Shown: positions 1-7,179, counted from the first letter of the stretch. The stretch is 9,253 nucleotides of DNA from an uncultured Beijerinckiaceae bacterium (GCA_937863205.1 CALMGA010000308.1:1-9253); one strand, 5' to 3'. A program made the numbers and translations. The notes: generated from the letters alone by a model not told the origin.

Positions 1-1618
1 CACCACGCCCGCGACGTGCCAGAGCGGCCGCGCGCTGCTGCGCCGCCGCCGGCAGTCCCACGCCACCCCGGACGCCGCGCGACCCCAGGCGCGGTCCGCC
101 TCCGGGAACGGAGTCGTGGATGTTGTTCACCACGACCCGGTTGCCGATGAACACGTTGCTGCCGAAGGGAACCCCGCCGCCGAAGCCGCCCACGAAGAAG
201 TAGTTGTTGGCGGGAAAAGCCACGAAGTCCGGCGGATCGGCATAGGCCGGCAAGGCCGGGAAGGCCGGCACGGGCAGAAGGAACAGCTCGTCCGGCGGCG
301 GCGGAGGCGGCAGATCGAAGATGCCGGCGGGTGGCGGCGGCAGCCAGTAGGCCGGCGGCGGCGGAGGCGGCGCGCCGTAGGCGGGATCGCCAAGCTCGAT
401 CGCCGGCGCCTCGATCAGCGCCAGCTCGTCGGGCGGCGGAGGCGGCACGTCGAAGGGGATCGGCTCGGTTCCGGTTGGCGGCGCGGCGGGGGCGGACAGC
501 TGGGCGAGGTGCTGGCGGGCAACGGCCGCGTGCGGCCCTTTGCCGTACCGCCCGAGGTAGGACCAATAGGCGGCCGGCGTATCGACCGATGCCGCTTTGC
601 GCCACGTCACCGCCTCGCGGCGGGCGGCAAGCAGGACCCGCGACCGCTTGGCCAGCGGATCGCGGGGAAAGGCGGCGCCGAAGTCGCCGTAGGCCTGAAC
701 GGTGTCGCGGGCGAGCGCGGCTGTGAAGGCTTGGCTCGCCGGCAGATCCTTCAGCGGCTTGGTCAACAGATCCGCCGCCTGCGCGGGCGTCGCGGCGGGT
801 GGCGGCGCGTCCTTGCCGGCCGCGAGGAAGCGGAATGACGCATCGGCCTTGGACACGTCCCACGGCACTTCCGCGCCCTGGCTGTCCGTGCTGACCCGCA
901 GGCGCACGCGCTCGAAGATCTGGTCGGGCGCGGCACCGGCCTCGCGCAGTTCGCTGGCGAGCGCGAGGGCATAGAGGCCGAAGTTGCCCTTCCCCACCGG
1001 CGCCACGGTGCCGGGCGCGGCATTGAAGGCGACAAGCGAGCCCGGACCCGTGTCGATCAGCGAAAAGCCGCCGATGGTGCTGCCTTCGACCTGGAACGGC
1101 GCCTTGTAGGCGGCGTCGAAGACCAGGAACCGGGCCCTGAGGTTCAAGGAGGCGAGCGGATCCGTCAGGTCGGACAGCCGCACGGACTGGACGGGGATGT
1201 CGGTTGCCCCTGAAACAACGGCGCCGATGGGCACGTAGTAGTTGTTGTCGCCGTACTGCAACCCATATCCGGAGAGGTAGACGAAGGCGACGGTGTTGGG
1301 TCCCGCGTCGGCGACGCGCTTCAGGAAATCGGCGTAGGATTGCCGCAGCGTTTCGCCGTCGAGGTCGCGGGCACCGATCACCTCGAAGCCGCCGGCCTGC
1401 AGCGTTTGCGCGATCAGGCCGGCATCGTTGGCGGCGGTGGGCAGGGCGCCCGCCGCGTAGCTTTCGTCGCCAACAACGAAGGCGATGCGCTTTTCCGGCG
1501 GGTTGGTTGTTTGCCCGGTCCCGGCGGGCGCGTCCCGGGGCGGCCCGTCCTCGGCCCGGGCTTGCCAGCCCGCCCAAGGGAAGGCCAGTGCCATCAGGAC
1601 GACCAGAAGTACACGCAT
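1..1618 (-). CDS. Secreted caspase-like (peptidase C14 fold) protein lacking the catalytic dyad, 3' end outside the window
   Basis: The frame is open for 539 codons from ATG 1618 to the left edge, with no stop in the window. Residues 1-22 form a signal peptide (hydrophobic stretch, then ARA before Glu23), so the protein is probably periplasmic. A p20-like caspase domain starts near residue 43 (KRIAFVVGDESY, then NDA). It has the hallmark strands AFVYLSGYG (111-119) and LVFDAAYKAPF (165-175). In active bacterial caspase-like enzymes these sites read GHG and DAC. Here the His is Tyr118 and the Cys is Ala170, so peptidase activity is unlikely. Residues 338-374 match the short Trp/Tyr-Leu/Arg module (YWSYLGRYGKG, then ARQHL) often found beside such domains. 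From 389 a proline-rich region follows, then a Gly/Asn/Val/Phe-rich tail. It is transcribed divergently from the cytochrome operon. An adaptor or binding role is inference; the fold call is firm. Confidence 0.85.
   Translation of the reverse strand, partial: MRVLLVVLMALAFPWAGWQARAEDGPPRDAPAGTGQTTNPPEKRIAFVVGDESYAAGALPTAANDAGLIAQTLQAGGFEVIGARDLDGETLRQSYADFLKRVADAGPNTVAFVYLSGYGLQYGDNNYYVPIGAVVSGATDIPVQSVRLSDLTDPLASLNLRARFLVFDAAYKAPFQVEGSTIGGFSLIDTGPGSLVAFNAAPGTVAPVGKGNFGLYALALASELREAGAAPDQIFERVRLRVSTDSQGAEVPWDVSKADASFRFLAAGKDAPPPAATPAQAADLLTKPLKDLPASQAFTAALARDTVQAYGDFGAAFPRDPLAKRSRVLLAARREAVTWRKAASVDTPAAYWSYLGRYGKGPHAAVARQHLAQLSAPAAPPTGTEPIPFDVPPPPPDELALIEAPAIELGDPAYGAPPPPPPAYWLPPPPAGIFDLPPPPPPDELFLLPVPAFPALPAYADPPDFVAFPANNYFFVGGFGGGVPFGSNVFIGNRVVVNNIHDSVPGGGPRLGSRGVRGGVGLPAAAQQRAAALARRGRG
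285..454 (-). repeat. Imperfect in-frame direct repeat encoding FDxPPPPP(P)DEL
   Basis: Two related DNA units lie at 285-319 and 423-454. They encode FDLPPPPPPDEL (residues 434-445) and FDVPPPPPDEL (residues 389-399) of the caspase-like protein. They differ by one proline codon plus substitutions. Further polyproline runs lie between them. The region looks like a flexible, surface-exposed linker or a proline-binding ligand; no specific partner can be read from the sequence. Confidence 0.6.
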
Positions 1619-1798
1619 GAACGGGTCTCGTGATGTGACGACGCGGTCGTTAACGCTCAAAGAGGCGGATGGGATCACAAGCCTCGCCTCCGTGAAAGTT
1701 AACGAGGTAAACGATATCCGAGGTGGTCGTGCACGCCATGGCAGCGGCATTGTGCCGCCAGATCGACCGATGGACGCGGCCCAGCGATAGGGATGAAG
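1619..1798. other. Divergent intergenic region between the caspase-like gene and the cytochrome operon
   Basis: This 180-bp gap must hold promoters for both directions. It is less GC-rich than the genes and contains two GTTAACG copies, at 1649-1655 (inside the palindrome CGTTAACG, 1648-1655) and 1698-1704. The second is followed directly by the related GGTAAACG. They could be operator half-sites. No -35/-10 pair with good spacing was convincing on either strand. Confidence 0.4.
1789..1792 (+). promoter_or_regulatory. Ribosome binding site deciding the cytochrome b start
   Basis: AGGG at 1789-1792 ends six bases before ATG 1799 but directly abuts the alternative in-frame ATG at 1793. Spacing therefore favours 1799 as the start. 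Confidence 0.45.
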
Positions 1799-2713
1799 AT
1801 GACGGATCAAACGGCCGACGCCGGCCATGTCGTTCCTGCAGCCGCCGCCGCGCCGCGCCGCGCGCCGGTGGTCCGCCACAGCGCCTGGGTCCGCGTGACG
1901 CACTGGATCTGGGTTGTGGCGCTGCTGATCCTGTTCAGCAGCGGGCTGCAGATCTTCAACGCCCACCCCAGCCTCAACTTCGGCAACACCACGACGTTCG
2001 ACCCGACCGCCACCGGACCCAACCGTCTCATCCTCAACATCGACAACAACAACGCCACCGGCATCACGCAGGTGCTCGGCCACACCTTCGATACGACCGG
2101 CGTGCTCGGCGTGTCGCAAACGGGCGACGGCCTCGCCGCGCGCGCCTTTCCCAGCTGGATCACCCTGCCCTCCACCCAGGACCTCGCCACCGCGCGGCGC
2201 TGGCATTTCCTGTTCGCCTGGGTGCTGGCGTTCAATGCGCTGGCCTACCTCGTCTACGGCCTGGTGAGCGGCCACATCGCCCGCGACCTGCTCCCGCGCC
2301 TGCGCGAGCTGGCGTCTCTTCCCCACGACGTCGTCACGCACCTGCGGCTGCAATTCTCGCACGGGCCGGAGGCGCCGCAATATAACGTGCTGCAGAAGCT
2401 CACCTACGTTCTCGTGCTGTTCGTGGTGCTGCCGGTTCTGGTGCTGGCCGGGCTTGAAATGTCGCCACGCATCGATGCCGCCCTGCCCTGGCTGGGCGTC
2501 GTGTTCGGCGGCCGCCAGAGCGCCCGCACCATCCACTTCCTGATGGCCTGGACGCTGGTCTCCTTCGTCGCCGTGCACGTGGTGATGGTGATCGTGTCCG
2601 GCCTCGGCAACAATCTGCGCTCGATGATCACCGGCCGGGCGGCCGCCCCGTCTGATCCTGTCCGAGCCGATCCCGGCTCGTCCGAGCTTGCGACGAGGGA
2701 GCTGACGACGTGA
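1799..2713 (+). CDS. Cytochrome b561-type membrane protein, electron partner of the downstream molybdoenzyme
   Basis: This 304-residue protein has four hydrophobic helices at about 36-52, 136-158, 202-220 and 246-268. Histidines in b561-family positions are His35 (VTHW), His136 (RWHF), and His246 and His260, 14 residues apart on the last helix. These can bind two b haems across the inner membrane. Arginines before helix 1 and after helix 2 (RDLLPRLRE) suggest a cytoplasmic N-terminus. The roughly 80-residue loop between helices 1 and 2 would then be periplasmic, facing the partner. The stop overlaps the start of the molybdoenzyme gene, so the likely role is passing electrons between that enzyme and the quinone pool. 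This family differs from the six-helix MsrQ type. ATG 1793 is a possible alternative start adding two residues. Confidence 0.9.
   Translation: MTDQTADAGHVVPAAAAAPRRAPVVRHSAWVRVTHWIWVVALLILFSSGLQIFNAHPSLNFGNTTTFDPTATGPNRLILNIDNNNATGITQVLGHTFDTTGVLGVSQTGDGLAARAFPSWITLPSTQDLATARRWHFLFAWVLAFNALAYLVYGLVSGHIARDLLPRLRELASLPHDVVTHLRLQFSHGPEAPQYNVLQKLTYVLVLFVVLPVLVLAGLEMSPRIDAALPWLGVVFGGRQSARTIHFLMAWTLVSFVAVHVVMVIVSGLGNNLRSMITGRAAAPSDPVRADPGSSELATRELTT
2695..2701 (+). promoter_or_regulatory. Ribosome binding site of the molybdoenzyme gene
   Basis: GAGGGAG at 2695-2701, inside the end of the cytochrome gene, is eight bases before GTG 2710 and fourteen before the in-frame ATG 2716. This favours the GTG start and the GTGA overlap with the upstream stop codon. 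Confidence 0.5.
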
Positions 2714-3501
2714 CCATGAAGCTTGATCGGCGCCTGTTCGTCGGCGGCGCCGCCGGCTTGGCCCTCGCCGGCTGCGACCGCCTCGCCGCCGGCCGCAACG
2801 GCGGCGAAGCCCTCGACCTCGGCAGCACCCTCACCTACGAGGCGGCGCTGGCCCTGCCCGAAGGACAGCTCGCGCCGGAATATCCCGTGTCCGAGATCAG
2901 CAAGGTGTTCAAGCCCAACGGCTCGATCGATCCCAAGGACCCGGTCTACAAGAAGCTCGCGGCGGAGAAGTTCGGAAGCTTCGCCATGGCGGTCGGCGGC
3001 CTGGTCGAGCATCCCCGCTCGTTCACCCTGTCCGACCTCAAGGCGCTGCCGGTGAGGACCCAGGTCACCCGGCACGATTGCGTGGAAGGATGGAGTTCGA
3101 TCGGGCAATGGACGGGCGTGCCGCTCCACGAGGTGCTGGCGCTGGTGAAGCCCAAGCCGGAGGCACGCTTCGTGGTGTTTCACTGCTTCGACCGCTACGC
3201 CACCGACTACACCACCGAAGCCGCCGGCGCGCTCGATAACGACACGTCGCCGCTGTTCTACGGCTCGATCGGGATGCGCGACGCCCTTCATCCGCAGACG
3301 CTGCTCGCTTATGCCATGAACGGCGACGTCCTGCCGGTGGAGCATGGGGCGCCGGTGAGGCTGCGCGTCGAGCGCCAGCTCGGCTACAAGAACACCAAGT
3401 ACATCAACTCGATCGATCTGGTGGCGAGCTTCGAAGACCTTGGCCAGGGCAAGGGCGGGTTCTGGGAGGACCAGGGCTACGAATGGTACGGCGGCATCTG
3501 A
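2710..3501 (+). CDS. Tat-exported lipoprotein molybdopterin oxidoreductase, sulfite-oxidase fold
   Basis: This 263-residue protein is predicted to carry a single-pyranopterin molybdenum cofactor (sulfite oxidase/YedY superfamily). The N-terminus has a twin-arginine signal (DRRLF, Arg7-Arg8), needed to export a folded cofactor protein. A lipobox LAGC follows, with Cys22 as the lipid anchor and Asp23 at +2. The oxidoreductase domain spans about 85-245. Cys124 in RHDCVEGWSS is the expected molybdenum ligand, followed by WTGVPL. The end, HGAPVRLRVERQLGYKNTKYI, matches the cofactor-binding end of the family. It lacks the C-terminal dimerisation domain of plant and animal sulfite oxidases. The substrate cannot be read from the sequence; sulfite, S- or N-oxides and methionine sulfoxide are all possible. 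It is translationally coupled to the cytochrome gene by GTGA. Confidence 0.93.
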   Translation: MTMKLDRRLFVGGAAGLALAGCDRLAAGRNGGEALDLGSTLTYEAALALPEGQLAPEYPVSEISKVFKPNGSIDPKDPVYKKLAAEKFGSFAMAVGGLVEHPRSFTLSDLKALPVRTQVTRHDCVEGWSSIGQWTGVPLHEVLALVKPKPEARFVVFHCFDRYATDYTTEAAGALDNDTSPLFYGSIGMRDALHPQTLLAYAMNGDVLPVEHGAPVRLRVERQLGYKNTKYINSIDLVASFEDLGQGKGGFWEDQGYEWYGGI

Positions 3502-3526
3502 GCCGCCGTTCCAAGCCGGATCATCT

Positions 3527-3562
3527 CGCGCCCGTCCGGGGCGCGGGCTCGTTGCCGGACGG
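3527..3562 (+). terminator. GC-rich inverted repeats after the molybdoenzyme gene, possible terminator
   Basis: Just after the stop at 3501, CGCGCCC (3527-3533) pairs perfectly with GGGCGCG (3539-3545) around a 5-base loop. The overlapping CCGTCCGG (3532-3539) can instead pair with CCGGACGG (3555-3562). The two stems exclude each other. No T-run follows, so intrinsic termination is uncertain. The 155-bp gap suggests the antiporter gene starts a new transcript. Confidence 0.35.
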
Positions 3563-3656
3563 AAAGGCTTGCCGGCACGAAGGGTGCACGGGATAAGCGG
3601 CAACGCGCGCGAGCCGACGCGCCGCTGCCAGGAATTGCCAGCATGCCCTGCCGCCG

Positions 3657-5009
3657 ATGTTGACGGTTCCCCAACCTCCCAGGCCCCGCTCGCTGCTGCG
3701 GCGCCTGGGGTTCTCACGGCTCGTCGTCGACCAGTGGATCCGCCGCGGCGTGTTTCTCCTCGGCGGCCTGTGCGTGGGAGCCGTCGCCGTGCTGATGGCC
3801 CTGCTCGCCGACCGGGCTCAGGATTTGTTCCGCCGTGTGCTGGACCATTGGCATGCCGCCGCCTACCTCGTCGCGCCTGCCGGTTTCGCCCTGTGCGCCC
3901 TGCTGGCCCGCACCGTTTTCCCCAACTCGCAGGGCAGCGGCATTCCCCAGGTCATCGCCGCCCGCACCATCGACGACCCCGACAAGCGCACCGCTTTGGT
4001 GTCGCTGCGCACGGCCTTCGGCAAGGTGGTGGTGATGATGCTCGGCCTGCTCTGCGGCGCGTCCGTGGGGCGCGAAGGGCCGACGGTGCAGGTCGGGGCC
4101 TCCATCATGGGCTTCATCGGCCGCACCGCCCCGGTCGCCTACCAGCAGAACCTGCTGCTGGCCGGGGCCGCCGCCGGCATCGCCGCCGCCTTCAACACGC
4201 CGCTCGCCGGCATCGTCTTCGGCATCGAGGAGCTGTCGCGCTCCTTTGAGGCGAAAAGCAGCGGCCTGGTGATCGGCTGCATCATCGCCGCCGGCGTCAC
4301 CTCGCTGGCGATCCTGGGCGACTACACGTATTTCGGCTCCACCGCCGCCGCGATGCCGCTCGGCCGCGTTTGGCTGGTCGTGCCGGCGATCGCCGCCGCC
4401 GGCGGCCTGCTCGGCGGCCTGTACAGCCGCATCGTGATCTTCTGCCTGATGGGCGATCCCCAGCGCCGGCTGCGCGGCTTCATCAAGGGCCGGCCGATCC
4501 TGTTCGCCGCGCTGTGCGGCGTCGGCGTCGCCCTGTGCGGCTCCCTCGGGCACCAGTCCTCCTACGGCACCGGCTACGAGGAAGCGCGCGCCATCCTGCA
4601 CGGCACCGGCGATCTGACGCTGCTGTTCATGCCGGCGAAGTTCCTGGCGACGGTGTTCTCCACGGTCAGCGGCATCCCCGGCGGGCTGTTCGCGCCCTCG
4701 CTCTCGGTCGGCGCCGGGCTGGGCCTGGAGTTCCACGCCCTGTTCACGAGCCTTCCCATCGGGGCGCTGGCGCTGATCGGCATGTGCGCCTACCTCGCCG
4801 GCGTGGTGCAGACACCGATCACCTCCTTCGTCATCGTTTCCGAAATGACCCAGGACCACGCCATGATCATTCCGCTGATGGTGGCGGCCCTGGTCGCCGA
4901 CGCCGTGTCCCGCCTCGTCTGCCGGGACGGGCTGTACCACACCCTGTCCCACGCCTTCATGCCGCCGACCGCCACGCCGGCGGACGGCACCGCCGCCGAG
5001 CCGGCGTGA
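3657..5009 (+). CDS. ClC-family H+/Cl- antiporter
   Basis: This 450-residue polytopic inner-membrane protein exchanges chloride and protons. All ClC signatures are present. GSGIP (93-97) supplies the Ser of the chloride site. GREGP (138-142) carries Glu140, the outer gating glutamate. IEE (190-192) carries the position of the inner proton-transfer glutamate (Glu203 of E. coli ClcA), marking a coupled antiporter rather than a channel. GIPGGLFAPS (339-348) and Tyr427 (GLYHTL) complete the ion site. It lacks the GNNLI-type motifs of fluoride ClC exporters and has no CBS domain after the membrane part, which fits the short bacterial form. No strong Shine-Dalgarno sequence precedes ATG 3657 (AGGAA at 3630-3634 is too far), and no better in-frame start lies just upstream. 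Its stop overlaps the next gene. Acid resistance or charge balance is the usual role; this is inference here. Confidence 0.95.
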   Translation: MLTVPQPPRPRSLLRRLGFSRLVVDQWIRRGVFLLGGLCVGAVAVLMALLADRAQDLFRRVLDHWHAAAYLVAPAGFALCALLARTVFPNSQGSGIPQVIAARTIDDPDKRTALVSLRTAFGKVVVMMLGLLCGASVGREGPTVQVGASIMGFIGRTAPVAYQQNLLLAGAAAGIAAAFNTPLAGIVFGIEELSRSFEAKSSGLVIGCIIAAGVTSLAILGDYTYFGSTAAAMPLGRVWLVVPAIAAAGGLLGGLYSRIVIFCLMGDPQRRLRGFIKGRPILFAALCGVGVALCGSLGHQSSYGTGYEEARAILHGTGDLTLLFMPAKFLATVFSTVSGIPGGLFAPSLSVGAGLGLEFHALFTSLPIGALALIGMCAYLAGVVQTPITSFVIVSEMTQDHAMIIPLMVAALVADAVSRLVCRDGLYHTLSHAFMPPTATPADGTAAEPA

Positions 5010-5926
5010 GCCGGGACGAATCGGGCGCGCAGGCCGGGCTGGCCTTCGATCTCGACTTCGCGGCGACGTCGGGGCAGCTGGCCCGGCTGTCGCCGCTGGT
5101 CCGCCGCATCGTGGCGCCCAACGCCGGGCCGATGACGTTTCGCGGCACCAACACCTACGTCGTCGGGCACGGCGACGTTGCCGTGATCGATCCCGGCCCG
5201 GAGGGAGCCGGCCACGTCGAAGCCCTGCTCGCCGGGCTCGGCGGCGAGCGCGTGGCAGCCATCCTCGTCACCCACACCCACCGCGACCACTCGCCCGCCG
5301 CCCGGCTCCTGCGGGCGCGCACCGGCGCTCCCGTCATCGGCTGCGCGCCCTACGCCCCGTCCCGGCCGCCGCGCGGCGAGGCCGAGACCGCAGCCCTCGC
5401 CGCCTCCAACGATCTCGACCACGTTCCCGACCGCATCCTCGCCGACGGCGAGGCGATCGCCGGCGCCGGCTTCACCCTGCAGGCGGTGGCGACGCCCGGC
5501 CATACGGCGAACCACCTCGCTTTCGCCCTCGCCGAGGAGCGGGCCCTGTTTACGGGCGACCACGTCATGGCATGGTCGACCACGGTGATCGCGCCGCCGA
5601 CCGGCGCGATGGGGCCGTTCATGGCCTCGCTCGACAGGCTGCGGCTGCGCGAGGACGCCGTGTACTGGCCGGGCCACGGCGGCCCGGTGCGCCAGCCCCA
5701 GCGCTTCGTGCGTGCCCTCCTCCACCACCGCCGGCAACGCGAACACTCGATCCTGACGCGGCTGGCGGCGGGCGATACCACGGTCGAGGCCATAGTCGCG
5801 GCCACCTACGAGTCGCTCGACCCCCGCCTGCGCCGCGCCGCCGGACTGTCCGTGCTGGCCCACCTCGAAGATCTCTGCGCGCGCGGGACGGTAACGACGG
5901 ATGGCACCGGTTACGTTCTCGCCTGA
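5006..5926 (+). CDS. MBL-fold metal-dependent hydrolase, LACTB2-like
   Basis: This 306-residue soluble protein has a metallo-beta-lactamase fold. Metal ligands appear in order: HTHRDH (His90, His92, Asp94, His95), His166 (GHTANH), Asp185 (GDHVM) and His224 (GHGGPV), giving a complete dinuclear zinc site. The C-terminal 245-306 region fits the small winged-helix domain of LACTB2-type proteins (REHSILTRL, then AHLEDLCARGTV). Human LACTB2 is an endoribonuclease, while bacterial members are mostly of unknown substrate, so RNase or small-molecule hydrolase are both open. There is no signal peptide. GTG 5006 overlaps the antiporter stop (GTGA). The frame stays open upstream inside the antiporter gene, but the conserved family N-terminus (LSPLVRRIVAPNAGPMTFRG) fits the GTG start. 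Confidence 0.93.
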   Translation: MSRDESGAQAGLAFDLDFAATSGQLARLSPLVRRIVAPNAGPMTFRGTNTYVVGHGDVAVIDPGPEGAGHVEALLAGLGGERVAAILVTHTHRDHSPAARLLRARTGAPVIGCAPYAPSRPPRGEAETAALAASNDLDHVPDRILADGEAIAGAGFTLQAVATPGHTANHLAFALAEERALFTGDHVMAWSTTVIAPPTGAMGPFMASLDRLRLREDAVYWPGHGGPVRQPQRFVRALLHHRRQREHSILTRLAAGDTTVEAIVAATYESLDPRLRRAAGLSVLAHLEDLCARGTVTTDGTGYVLA

Positions 5927-5930
5927 GAAC
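5915..5930. terminator. Small hairpin at the convergent gene ends
   Basis: GTTCTC (5915-5920) and GAGAAC (5925-5930) form a perfect 6-bp stem with a 4-base loop that includes part of the hydrolase stop codon. It sits where two genes meet tail to tail, as a bidirectional terminator would. There is no T-run and the stem is short, so this is tentative. Confidence 0.25.
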
Positions 5931-5934
5931 CGCC

Positions 5935-6711
5935 TCAACTGTCGTCGACGCCGTCCTCGATGTCGGCGGCGAGCGCGTCCACCCGCGCGGCATTGGCGCC
6001 GGGCTGCTCCTGCCAGGACGTGCGCGCCACCGAGCGGATGTCCACCCTGGTGCGCTCGCCGAGGCCGCGCAGGCGCAGGGTGAGGTCGGCGGGGAAGCCC
6101 ATCAGCGCCGGCTTGATGATCACGTCGATATGTCCGGTGGCGAAGTTCACCGGCGCCGCCTCGTCGACGATCTGCCAGCCGCGGCGCTTGATGAGCTTGT
6201 GCACGACTTCGCTGACGTCGCCGACCTCGGCCTCCAGGTCCAGGGTCTGCAGGTCGGGGTAGAGGCGCTTCTGCAGGGCGACGTCGGACCTCGTCATCGT
6301 CGGCGGCGGGGTGATGCCGTGACGCGCGGCCAGCGCGAGGGGCGTCGACAGGAAGGTCGGCGGATCGTCGGTGCTGGTCGACACGTCGGTCAGCATCGGC
6401 GCCGTGCGCGCGTCCACGGCGAGGTAGGTCGGATAGGCGAACAGCAGCAGCGACAGCGCGAGGCCGGCCAGCGCCAGGCCGACACCGCGGAACCCGGTGA
6501 CCCAGATCACCGCCATCGCGACGAAGCTGAAGAAGATGGCGAGACCGGCCAGCGCCAGCGCGCCCCCCTCGATGGCGAGCGCGGGCCTGGCGTCGAGGCC
6601 CTTGCGCGACAGGGCAATGCCGATGACCGCCACCACGAGGGCGAAAACGGCGATGTTGCGGCTCCACATGGCGGAGCGGGCAAGCGGATCTTCGAGGATG
6701 GGACGGCGCAT
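5935..6711 (-). CDS. Membrane-anchored DUF1499 protein
   Basis: The 258-residue protein has three predicted helices near the N-terminus, at about 18-34, 46-70 and 75-94. A C-terminal DUF1499 domain spans about 100-250. Visible family marks are STSTDDPPTF (101-110), the YPDLQ segment (141-145), GWQIVDE, VDIRSVAR (213-220) and GANAARV (228-234). The family is of unknown function. Topology suggests the domain faces one side of the inner membrane. The start at ATG 6711 is chosen because MRRPILED begins a sensible N-terminus. A TTG at 6738 would add nine residues. No clear Shine-Dalgarno sequence supports either. It ends 8 bp from the convergent hydrolase stop. Confidence 0.85.
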   Translation of the reverse strand: MRRPILEDPLARSAMWSRNIAVFALVVAVIGIALSRKGLDARPALAIEGGALALAGLAIFFSFVAMAVIWVTGFRGVGLALAGLALSLLLFAYPTYLAVDARTAPMLTDVSTSTDDPPTFLSTPLALAARHGITPPPTMTRSDVALQKRLYPDLQTLDLEAEVGDVSEVVHKLIKRRGWQIVDEAAPVNFATGHIDVIIKPALMGFPADLTLRLRGLGERTRVDIRSVARTSWQEQPGANAARVDALAADIEDGVDDS

Positions 6712-7150
6712 GGCTTTCGGCGGTACGGCGGAGGGCAAATGCCGGCCGAGAGATCATCCGCGAATAGGGGACGCAAGCCAAGGACTTCGCGCGATCCAGG
6801 AGCCTCGCTCGTCCGGCACGAACCGGGCGGACCCGTCGGCGTCGGGCCGGGGGCGATGTTCTTCCCGCGCGAACGACGGTGCGGAGGCTGCCGGGCCACC
6901 TCACCGGCGCAGCCGCGCCGCACGCCGTTGGCCGCAGCCATCTCGGTTGCGACTCTGATCACGATCTTGACGAGGGAACCTCCGCACCGTCCTCAGAAAC
7001 GGCATCAGGATGTCGGGGAAATGCTGCAATACGAATGCGATGCGTCTCCGCTTTCACGCCGAGCGCGAGGGAGGCGCCGCCCCGGCCTCGCCCCGCCCAC
7101 TGACGCGCCTGACGATCTCGTCGGAGCACGCCTGCCGCTTTAGCGCAGCC

Positions 7151-7179
7151 TTAACCGAGGTTCGCGATGTTCCCTATCG
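7151..7179 (+). promoter_or_regulatory. Weak candidate sigma-70-type promoter for the small peptide gene
   Basis: TTAACC (7151-7156) and CTATCG (7174-7179) are 17 bp apart, an allowed but poor match to alphaproteobacterial housekeeping promoters. Just downstream, GGAAGCC (7179-7185) can pair with GGCTTTC (7190-7196) through one G-T pair around a 4-base loop, which would put a hairpin at the start of the transcript. Confidence 0.2.

Noticed and set aside
1..1618. Active metacaspase as part of a defence or cell-death system
   Set aside because: Both catalytic residues are replaced, the protein is exported, and no defence-type partner genes lie beside it.
1799..3501. MsrPQ methionine sulfoxide reductase
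   Set aside because: The cytochrome is b561-type with four helices rather than the MsrQ family, and the enzyme is shorter and carries a lipobox.
4370..5005. Upstream extension of the MBL hydrolase frame inside the antiporter gene
   Set aside because: The extension is a shifted shadow of the antiporter, with no family similarity. The GTG at 5006 gives the normal length.
3657..5009. Fluoride-exporting ClC with a fluoride riboswitch upstream
   Set aside because: The Cl-type GSGIP and GREGP motifs and the inner glutamate are present. I see no riboswitch-like fold in the 155-bp leader.
6973..7000. GGAAC at 6975-6979 as an ECF/EcfG-type promoter
   Set aside because: No GTT element lies 16-17 bp downstream.
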